A stretch of 64,000 nt of DNA, taken from positions 1 to 64,000 of the forward strand of contig CANFCK010000002.1 of the NCBI GenBank assembly GCA_947445035.1, given 5' to 3'. Position 1 is the first letter of the stretch. Every line of letters starts with the position of its first letter. Below the pieces are notes generated by a model. That model was not told where the DNA came from. It did not search any database and saw nothing but the letters and a program-made list of their open reading frames with translations. This document shows positions 15,401 through 22,190 of this stretch, piece by piece. The DNA is from Deltaproteobacteria bacterium. GTDB lineage: Bacteria > Myxococcota_A > UBA796 > SXON01. A program made the position numbers and the translations under genes.

Positions 15401-15954
15401 AGCCGGCGGACCTCGGCGTTGGCGGCGGGCTGCCCATCGACACCGTGGTCCATCAGCTCGCCGAAGAGCCGTTCCGATCCGAAGATCTCGCCGAGCGCGG
15501 CCACCCGATCCTCGCCGCCATGGCTACGGACGGCGCCGGTTTCGCCGTTCCCGGTAAGGCAGAAAAGGCCGGCGGCGTGGGCGCGGAGCAGATCGAGGTC
15601 CACGCGCGGCCGGTGGTAGACGCCGTCGAAGATCGCGCGGGTGACCAACTCGCACAGGTTTCGGTAGCCAACGTCGTTCTCGACCAGCAGGACCACCGCA
15701 TAGGCCGCCCCCAGTCCGCCTTCCCGCGTGGCAATGCCGCGAGGATCGACCCACAACTCGGCCCCGAGCACCGGATGGAGCTTGGTTTCCTTGCAGGCCT
15801 TCACCAGTTCGACCGCGCCGTACAGGTTGGCGGTGTCGGTCAGCGCAATCGAGTGCATGCCCAATTCGGCCGCCCGAGCCACCAGCTTCTTCGGCGCCGG
15901 CACGCCATTGAGCACCGAGAACTGGGAGTGGACGTGGAGGTGGGCGAAGGCCAT
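12415..15954 (-). CDS. dnaE: DNA polymerase III alpha subunit
   Basis: N-terminal PHP domain FAHLHVHSQFSVLNG; VGPGRGSAAGSVVAWAMRITDIDP; PDIDVDFAQDRREEVIEHVRDKYG. Confidence 0.97.
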   Translation of the reverse strand: MAFAHLHVHSQFSVLNGVPAPKKLVARAAELGMHSIALTDTANLYGAVELVKACKETKLHPVLGAELWVDPRGIATREGGLGAAYAVVLLVENDVGYRNLCELVTRAIFDGVYHRPRVDLDLLRAHAAGLFCLTGNGETGAVRSHGGEDRVAALGEIFGSERLFGELMDHGVDGQPAANAEVRRLSSKFGIKTVVTNQVRYLKNTDVVELDLLNSVAMGASLADPKRPRQQTDQQFLKSEAELRELFPDDLDAIELTEVLAARCQYVFPTGVYYFPASVPPDKDDDTDANWAFFLDAFPPAADFPQPSPRPQGSGTLDGYFRWYGRAGLGLRLTYLDAGAHPPYLERLEHELDMIVKMGFPAYLLIVAEFINWSKDRGIPVGPGRGSAAGSVVAWAMRITDIDPVRFALLFERFLNPERISMPDIDVDFAQDRREEVIEHVRDKYGAPLVSQIITYGKLQAKAALKDVARVCDMSFPESDRITKLVPERLNITIADAIKDEPRLAALIQSDPKVRRVVALARGIEGAVRQTGIHAAGVVIADRPLVQLAPLYRDSPEGGPVVQYDMKSAETIGLIKFDFLGLKTLDQIRDAVAMIEANTGERIDIARVPEEDAATWQMLIRGDALGVFQVESDGMRGLLTKLKPNCLDDLVALVALYRPGPLSSGMVDDFIDRKHGRKAVEYPFAELEPILANTYGTIVYQEQVMQCAQVLAGYSLGEADLLRRAMGKKDTAEMGRQKARFVEGAVARSHPEKPASDLFDLLAKFAEYGFNKSHSAAYGFISYQTAWLKANHRAEYMAALMSIDAGNSDKVLLYCGDCRRAKLELLPPEINQSVGRFDVRPDNRGAIRYGLHAVKGVGESAVGAIVEARTARGPFTDFMDVLRRVDARKANKKVWEALIRCGAMDSFGQPRARLNAALEDAMAAASDEQAQKASGQTSLFGGSAMTAPVFRLPNVGEWTVGERMKMEKEALGFFLTGHPCTDFGDEIVGFGYKTIADLAYVEVEVGFSRNARELSLCAIVTGKRVIRNKKGDPMAFVTFEDPSGSIDAVLFKDTLARFTNVLDCGKPLAIRAKVEQQPDKPRSLRLEGCEPMEDVRERMIGKVELRVRVDELGDEQLRLLKELVVQNPGPCRTRVVVSEPGQFEAELRVSRAWQVKATPKLVDGVRSLFGRADALVLTP

Positions 15955-15975
15955 CGCGGGCCCAGGCTATAGCCC

Positions 15976-17607
15976 GTGGTGGTGACCGCCGACCGCCTTC
16001 GCCGCGTGCTCGTTGCTGCCGCGATCACGGCGGTGGCGTTTCTGCGGGTGCTCGCCAACCCCGGCAGCCTCGTCGGCCGACCCGAGGGAGAACTGCGGGA
16101 TCACGCATGGTTGGCGTGGGTGTTTTCGCGGGAGGTGTGGTCGGGGTCCTCGCCGCTGGAGAGCACGCTGGGCGGCGCGCCTGAAGGGATGCGCGTCTAC
16201 CCCCTGGACCCCCTTCACCAGCTCATCATCGTGCTCGTAGAGCCGATCGCTGGCGTCGTCAGTGGCCTCAATGTCCAGGCGGCGCTCTCTTTCTTCGCGC
16301 TGGCGTACGGGGCGCAGAAGCTCGCAGCGGGGCGCGGCGTGTGGATTGAGCTCACGATGGCCGTGCTCGCGGCGTTGTCGCCGGCCTTCCTTGGTGCGTT
16401 CACCGACACCCAGACTGAGGGCATGTCCGCGGGGTGGCTGCTCTGCTTCTTGAGCGAGCTGTACGGGGAGCGACCGCGGCCGTGGCGCGCCGCCGCCTGG
16501 GGTGCCGTACTCCTGATGACGGGCCCCTACCTCGCCCATGGCATCGCGTTGGTCGCGGTGGCCACCTGGCTGGTTCGCCGCTTGCCGGTGCTCCCCACGC
16601 TGCCTGTCATCGCCCTTGCCGCCACGCTCGGTGGAGCGATGTGGTTCACCGAATTCGCCGAAGGTGGCGCGTTGACAGCGCGGGCCGAGCAGATGAGGGA
16701 TGCGACCCGCCCCCCTCGTTCCACACCCCTGGGCGTCCGGGCGCCCCCGCCGCTTCCGGACACCGGCGTCGTCCGCCACCTCTCCGACTACCCGGGAGCC
16801 AGCGAAACCGGACCGCGTCGGGCCGCACCTTGGTGCCTGGGCGCATTGGTGGTGCTCGCCCTTGGAGAGCGCCGGGCCCGGGTCCCCGCAACGTTGGCGG
16901 CCGGCTACGCGCTTGTGGCCCTCGGCAACCGCTGGGGCGCGACCCAGCTTGAGTTCACCACCCCGTACGACCTGTTCTGGCGGTGGTATCCGCTGGCCCA
17001 CTACGCCTGGAAGCCAGCCCAGTATGCAGTCCCGGCCACCGCGTTTGCGCTCCTGGCTGTGGCCCGCGGACTGCCGAGCCTCGCCGGGCGCTGGCGGAGC
17101 GCCGGGTTTTTGCTCGCGGTCGGCGCCGTGATCGAGCTGGTGGCGCGCTCCCCGACACCGTTGCCGCTGCCCGCGTCGTCGCTGGTGCCGCGAGAGGTAT
17201 GGACCGCGCTTGCGCCCGGGGGTCGGCTTGTCGAGTTCCCCTGTCGCGACCGGAGCCCGCCGGGCGTGCCGCCCGTTTCGGACGTGCTCCTCGGCCCCTT
17301 GTGGCACGGTCGGGCGCTGGGAGAAACCAATCGCGCATCGCGTGGCGTCCATCTCCGCCTCCTGGACGCGCTTGAGCGAGGCGCCGCCGGGAATCCGGGC
17401 TCGTCGTTCGGCGCGGCCGTACAGGCCGCCACGGACGGCGGATTCACCGACCTCCTCGTGCTCGGCGCGCGCTTGGGTGAAGGGGCGACCCGTCGCCTCG
17501 ACCAGGCGTTGGTGGCCACCGGCGCCACCCCGATCGTGGCGCCCGGCGGCGGAACGGCATGGCCGGATGGGGTGGTCCACTACCGGTTCGGCACCGCGTC
17601 CCGTTGA
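15976..17607 (+). CDS. Polytopic membrane protein of unknown function
   Basis: 543 aa, multiple TM segments; no recognised motif. C-terminal soluble region resembles that of 43466-44929. Confidence 0.65.
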   Translation: MVVTADRLRRVLVAAAITAVAFLRVLANPGSLVGRPEGELRDHAWLAWVFSREVWSGSSPLESTLGGAPEGMRVYPLDPLHQLIIVLVEPIAGVVSGLNVQAALSFFALAYGAQKLAAGRGVWIELTMAVLAALSPAFLGAFTDTQTEGMSAGWLLCFLSELYGERPRPWRAAAWGAVLLMTGPYLAHGIALVAVATWLVRRLPVLPTLPVIALAATLGGAMWFTEFAEGGALTARAEQMRDATRPPRSTPLGVRAPPPLPDTGVVRHLSDYPGASETGPRRAAPWCLGALVVLALGERRARVPATLAAGYALVALGNRWGATQLEFTTPYDLFWRWYPLAHYAWKPAQYAVPATAFALLAVARGLPSLAGRWRSAGFLLAVGAVIELVARSPTPLPLPASSLVPREVWTALAPGGRLVEFPCRDRSPPGVPPVSDVLLGPLWHGRALGETNRASRGVHLRLLDALERGAAGNPGSSFGAAVQAATDGGFTDLLVLGARLGEGATRRLDQALVATGATPIVAPGGGTAWPDGVVHYRFGTASR

Positions 17608-17804
17608 TGCCCCACGAAATGTGATCGACCCTCAAGCCGATCCCGCCCCCCGCCGATTCCGGATTGGACTCCGGAGCGGCGTTGGTCACCCTGGCCCGGC
17701 GTCTGGTTCAGCAAGTCGCGCCTGGGCTCGCTTCGCACCCGGCCCTCGTGGCCCCGCCGACGCCCCCTCCCGCAGCCGGGACAAGCCCAGCGGCGTAGCC
17801 GCCC

Positions 17805-18497
17805 CTACCCTGCAAACGCCCACGCCTCACGCAGTAGCGACCGCCCTCCACTGACGACGATCTCACCGTGGCTCACCACGATGCGGTCGATGTCCCAGGC
17901 GTCGGCCATCACGCGGATGCTGCGCCCCGCCGCCGCGGCATCCTTGATATACTGGGAGCGCGCCAACCGGGTCACGCAGTAGCGATCGTTGGCGTTGTTC
18001 AGCCACATTGCAAACCGGGTCAGGCCCGTGAGCCCGTGCAGGTTGAAGTTGAGATCGACCGCGAGGAGGGTGCGAGTGGCGGGCAGGAAAAAGATGCGCT
18101 CGTCGACAAGAGGGCAGCCCTCCCACACCAACATTTCCGCCACTCCCGCGAATACACTCGGCACTGATTGGCCCAAAACATTGTCCACCCGGAGTCCCGG
18201 AACCTTGGTCGCGACACCCGGCGCTGCAAAGACCCGCGCCTCGGGAAACGCGGCAGCGGCGCGGGCGGCGAATCCAGTGTGGAGGAGGTTCGGGAAGATG
18301 AGCGCCGACACCGTTCCCAAGGTTCGGACCGCCGCAAGCTCTGTCGCGTCGAGGGGGCCCGGCGCGTGTAACGCCAGCGAACCGTCGGGGAGCCGCACCA
18401 CGTTGGACCGGGTGCCGATCTGCAGGCCGCCGATCGAAAACTCCCGGTGGTGGATGGTCCAGAGGCCGTCGCAGACGAGATTGAGGGTGGCGCTCAT
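17805..18497 (-). CDS. DUF4336-like (metallo-hydrolase-fold-like) protein
   Basis: MSATLNLVCDGLWTIHHREFSIGGLQIGTRSNVVRLPDGSLALHAPGPLD... typical DUF4336 pattern. Start possibly 18518 (MIHSRVN) or 18497. Confidence 0.65.
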   Translation of the reverse strand: MSATLNLVCDGLWTIHHREFSIGGLQIGTRSNVVRLPDGSLALHAPGPLDATELAAVRTLGTVSALIFPNLLHTGFAARAAAAFPEARVFAAPGVATKVPGLRVDNVLGQSVPSVFAGVAEMLVWEGCPLVDERIFFLPATRTLLAVDLNFNLHGLTGLTRFAMWLNNANDRYCVTRLARSQYIKDAAAAGRSIRVMADAWDIDRIVVSHGEIVVSGGRSLLREAWAFAG

Positions 18498-18510
18498 GTT
18501 GACTCGGGAG

Positions 18511-18572
18511 TGGATCAATAGTAAAGCAACTTGACCAGTTCGTCAAGGAGCTTGACTTTGTCCCCACCCGCG
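18511..18572. promoter_or_regulatory. Candidate MarR operator array between divergent genes
   Basis: CTTGACCAGTTCGTCAAG and GTCAAGGAGCTTGAC interlocked inverted repeats (CTTGAC/GTCAAG/CTTGAC) at the divergent start region. Confidence 0.55.
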
Positions 18573-19028
18573 GTCCCCGATGCCACGCTTCGCGCAAGCC
18601 TGGGCCAGGTCCTCTTCCGCGCTGCTCGGCTGTACAACGAAGCGGCGCTCCGGCGCGTGCAGGCGGGGGCTGCACCAGACCTCCGCTTCGCCCACACCCA
18701 ACTTTTCCCGCACCTCACCACGTCGGGCACCCGGTCGAGCGCGCTGGCCAAACGTCTTGGCGTCTCGAAACAGGCCGTTGGGCCACTGCTGGACGATCTC
18801 GTCGCGTGGGCGCTGGTCGAGCGCGTGGTGGATCCGACCGACCGCCGCGCCTCGATCGTGCGGCTCACGCCACGCGGCGGCGAGGCGATCGTGCACGGGC
18901 TCGTGGTGCTCGGGGAGATCGAGGCCGACCTCCGGCGCGAGCTCGGGCACGGGGAGTTGGATCGACTCCACGCCACGCTCTTGCAGTTGACCGAGCTCCT
19001 GGCACGGGGCGACGATCGAAGCGGGTAG
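18531..19028 (+). CDS. MarR-family transcriptional regulator
   Basis: GTRSSALAKRLGVSKQAVGPLLDDLVAWALVERVVDPTDRRASIVRLTPRG winged-helix pattern. Start uncertain (TTG at 18531 or downstream). Confidence 0.85.
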   Translation: MTSSSRSLTLSPPAVPDATLRASLGQVLFRAARLYNEAALRRVQAGAAPDLRFAHTQLFPHLTTSGTRSSALAKRLGVSKQAVGPLLDDLVAWALVERVVDPTDRRASIVRLTPRGGEAIVHGLVVLGEIEADLRRELGHGELDRLHATLLQLTELLARGDDRSG

Positions 19029-19031
19029 GTT

Positions 19032-19673
19032 GTGCCGGTGATCGCGCTTCCGATTTTCATCGTCGCCGGGCTCGAGGGTTGGGTGGCCACGCTGCTCCCC
19101 CTTTGGGCGGCCGTCTGGGTGTACTGGACGGCCGCCTCGACCGCTTTGGTGGGGTTGGCCTACCTCCTGCGGCGCCCGCGGTGGCTCTTGAAGGAGCGGG
19201 GGTCGCGCGGGCTGCTGCTGCCAGTGCTGCTCTTTTCGAGCGCGGTCGCCGCCGCGGCCCAGCGCTTCGGCCTCTCCGAGCGCCAGGAGGTCGTTCCGGG
19301 ATTGTGGGTCGGCGCCTGGCCGCGTCGCGGGGCCCCCGGCTTCGCCCAGCTGGACCTCACCGCCGAGCTTCCCCGCCGGGGTGACGCCGACCATTATCGC
19401 AACATCCCCATGCTCGATGGCGCGGGGCCTCGACGCGAAGACTGGGAGGCGGCGGTAGACCAGGTGGTGGCGTGGCGACAACAGGGCGCCTCGGTGCTGG
19501 TGCACTGCGCGTACGGCCACGGGCGTAGCGTCGCAGTGATCATGGGGGTGCTGGTCCGTGAGCGGCTCGCGCACGACGCGCCGAGCGCGCTGGCGATCGT
19601 GAGGCGGGTGCGGCCGCGGGCGAGGCTGGCTCCCGGGCAGCGGCAGCTGATGAAGGAGCTGCTCGGCGGGTGA
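19032..19673 (+). CDS. Membrane-anchored dual-specificity-type protein phosphatase
   Basis: N-terminal TM helices; catalytic loop VLVHCAYGHGRSVAVIMGVLV (HCx5RS). Confidence 0.8.
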   Translation: MPVIALPIFIVAGLEGWVATLLPLWAAVWVYWTAASTALVGLAYLLRRPRWLLKERGSRGLLLPVLLFSSAVAAAAQRFGLSERQEVVPGLWVGAWPRRGAPGFAQLDLTAELPRRGDADHYRNIPMLDGAGPRREDWEAAVDQVVAWRQQGASVLVHCAYGHGRSVAVIMGVLVRERLAHDAPSALAIVRRVRPRARLAPGQRQLMKELLGG

Positions 19674-19693
19674 TGGGGCCGCTCGGCCACCCC

Positions 19694-20502
19694 TCACCGC
19701 CCCCCCATCACCCCCCCGAGCTCCCTCGCCGCCCGCTCCGGAAAGACGCCATGCCCGGGCAAGCCCACGGCCTCGGTGGCGAGTCCCAAGCGCAACCGCG
19801 GGCGCAGAACGATCCGCCAGGGGCTCCCCCACTCCACGGTCATCCACACCTCAGGGCCGCCCAGCCACGCCACCATGGCCGCGAGCACCCCCTCCGCGAG
19901 TTGGCCGACAGCGCCAACCTGCGCAGGAAACTCCCCCCCCCGGCTTCCGGCAGCACCCAGACTTCAAAGGGAGCCACCGGCGCCCAGGCCGCGATCGCCA
20001 CGGCGCCATCGACACGGGCCAGTACGCGGCGCCCATCCAGAAGCTCGTCGTCCCGCCAAGCCCGGCCGTCCGTTGGCGCGAGGTCCGTCGGAATCGCAAA
20101 GAGTTCCCAAGCGGGGTGCCGGCCCGGCGCGGCCCGGCGGAGGAGCGAGAACCCGCGAAGACGGCGATCGCGTCGTAAGTCGTCGATACGCTCGGATGCC
20201 AAGAGGAGGCTGTCAGGATCGGCTTCGTCATGCCGGCCAAAAAGCAACTCATGCACGCCCACCGCGTCACGACGAACACCCGGCCGTTCGGCTTTTGGGC
20301 GCACCTCGCCCTCGATCCCCAGCGCAGGCACCGGGTGCGGCACGGCCACAACCCCACCTCGCCGTGCGAGCACCGGACCGGGGTTTCCGCAGGACCAGCA
20401 AGGTGCCACCGGAGCCACCGCCGGCAGGGGCGCGTCGGGCCATGCGTCGTTGATGAGGACAACGACGCCGGTCACTGGGCAGGTGCGGAGCTCCCGCGGC
20501 AT
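19694..20502 (-). pseudogene. GalT/HIT-superfamily-like gene, frameshifted at a G9 tract
   Basis: MPRELRTCPVTGVVVLINDAW...CWSCGNPG...VAVPHPVPALGIEGE...GRHPAWELFAIP...APFEVWVLPEAGG; frame continues after +1 at 19933-19941 as EFPAQVGAVGQLAEGVLAAMVAWLGGPEVWMTVEWGSPWRIVLRPRLRLGL. Confidence 0.55.
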
Positions 20503-20522
20503 CTAGGTCAAACCCCGGGGAC

Positions 20523-22190
20523 TCAACTCCACCACGCCAGGTCCAGGTCCTCAAAACACGAGTCGTGCAGCCTGATCTCGTCGAGCTCGGCGAGCGCGAC
20601 CGCGTCATCCGGCACCCCGCGGGCCCTGGCGTCGGCGATGGTCGCGGCTTGGTCGAACCGCGCGAGGTGCTGGCAGAAGCGGCGGTAGCCGTAGTCCACC
20701 GCGCCGCCGGTGTGGATGACGAACTGCCAGTCACTGGCCTGGAGCAGCAGCAGCTCCCTGGCCGCCAGCCGCAACGGCCCCGCGATCAGCTCGCTGCCGC
20801 GCCAATCGAGCCGACCCAACAGATCAAAGAGGCGATCCTCGGCGCCGTGCGCGGCCTCCCACATCCAGCGGCTCTGGTCGTTGAGCCATACGCGGTGGTC
20901 GCCGCCTTCGCCCCAGCTGCCCTCGGGCATCGACACGACCTTGTCGGCCGGCCAATCGGCGAGCAGCGACGAGACCGTGCGGGGGCGCACCGAATCATCG
21001 GCCGCGAAGGCCTTCATCACCTCGCGGATAAACCGCGGCCCCTCATGCCACCAGTGGCCGAAAAGCTCGGCGTCGAAGGGCGCGACCACAACCCCGTGCC
21101 GTCCGGTGCGCTCATGGTACCGACGCAAGATGCTCCGGACCACCGCCACGAAGTGCTGGGCGTGGGTGTAGAGCGCCGATTCGACCTCGGCCGGCTGGTA
21201 GGGCTCCTTGGCCCCCAGGTCGGTGCTCGGCGCCGTGACTCGCCAATAGCGGAGCCCGTCGCGACCGTGACGCTTGTGGAACTCCAAGTAGCGGCCATCG
21301 CCGGGGTAGCCGACCTCGCCGCTCCACACCTGCTCGCTGACCTCCGGGTGCCGCGCAAGCGCAACCAGCCGCCCGGGCCCACCGTCGCTGCTGACCAGGT
21401 GGGGCTCGAGTACGCTGCGCCAGCCCCGTTTGTCGTCCCAGGTGCTCTGATCCCACGCGACCTTGGTGAAGCCGGCGGGGGTCTGGGTTCCTTCGCTGCG
21501 GGCCCCCGCGAAAAGGTGGGCATCCACAATGAAATAGCCCACGCCCTCGTGCGCGAAGACCTCTTCGACGCCGGCGCGGGGGCGCACGCTGCGGTCTCCC
21601 ACGGGCGGTGACCACGGCCCCCCTGGCCGATAGGCACACTCGGGAAGCCAGGCCCCCGCCGGCCGACGCCCCAGATGTTTGCGGCTGGTGTGCACGCCGG
21701 CGCGGACCTGCGCGCGCGCCGAGCGATCGTCGCGCAAAAGCGGCATGTACGCGTGCGTGGCATTGCTGGTCATCAACTCGATGACGCCGGTGTCTGCGAG
21801 CCTGGCAAACGCCTTTGGCAGGTCACGATCCAACGCTTCGAACCGCGCCGCGAGCACCACGAACTGAGCCTCCGCGCGCTCGGCCAACCACGCCAGGTGC
21901 AGTTCGCCGCGCCCCGCCATCTCGGCACGGTCCGCCACCGCCCGGGCGCGCATCTGCTCGAGCCACCTCGGAAAGCCGTCTTTGAACCGCGGATGACCGA
22001 GCTGCTCCAAAAGAACCGGTGTGAGGCCAAGGGTGACCGGACACAGGCCATCGGAAAAGGCCTCCAAAAGCGGCATCCAGCTTTCCGCGGCGGCTTCGTA
22101 GAGCCAGACCTCCCCGTGGGGCCAGTGTCCGTGGTGCAAAACCCACGGCAGGTGGCCGTGCAGCACCAAACAGAAGCTACCGTGCGCCAC
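20523..22190 (-). CDS. Glycoside hydrolase family 57, 1,4-alpha-glucan branching-enzyme type (DUF1957)
   Basis: LVLHGHLPWVLHHG, GAWLPECAYRPGG (catalytic E), APFDAELFGHWWHEGP (catalytic D). Confidence 0.9.
   Translation of the reverse strand: MAHGSFCLVLHGHLPWVLHHGHWPHGEVWLYEAAAESWMPLLEAFSDGLCPVTLGLTPVLLEQLGHPRFKDGFPRWLEQMRARAVADRAEMAGRGELHLAWLAERAEAQFVVLAARFEALDRDLPKAFARLADTGVIELMTSNATHAYMPLLRDDRSARAQVRAGVHTSRKHLGRRPAGAWLPECAYRPGGPWSPPVGDRSVRPRAGVEEVFAHEGVGYFIVDAHLFAGARSEGTQTPAGFTKVAWDQSTWDDKRGWRSVLEPHLVSSDGGPGRLVALARHPEVSEQVWSGEVGYPGDGRYLEFHKRHGRDGLRYWRVTAPSTDLGAKEPYQPAEVESALYTHAQHFVAVVRSILRRYHERTGRHGVVVAPFDAELFGHWWHEGPRFIREVMKAFAADDSVRPRTVSSLLADWPADKVVSMPEGSWGEGGDHRVWLNDQSRWMWEAAHGAEDRLFDLLGRLDWRGSELIAGPLRLAARELLLLQASDWQFVIHTGGAVDYGYRRFCQHLARFDQAATIADARARGVPDDAVALAELDEIRLHDSCFEDLDLAWWS

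Noticed and set aside
15967-17580. 537-aa minus-strand ORF antisense to the membrane protein
   Set aside because: Low-complexity RGQHRE composition; the plus strand shows coherent TM segments.
17608-17804. Intergenic region tested for a tRNA or small RNA
   Set aside because: Only a weak 5-bp CCGGA/TCCGG hairpin; no T-loop (GTTCGA) or cloverleaf readable.
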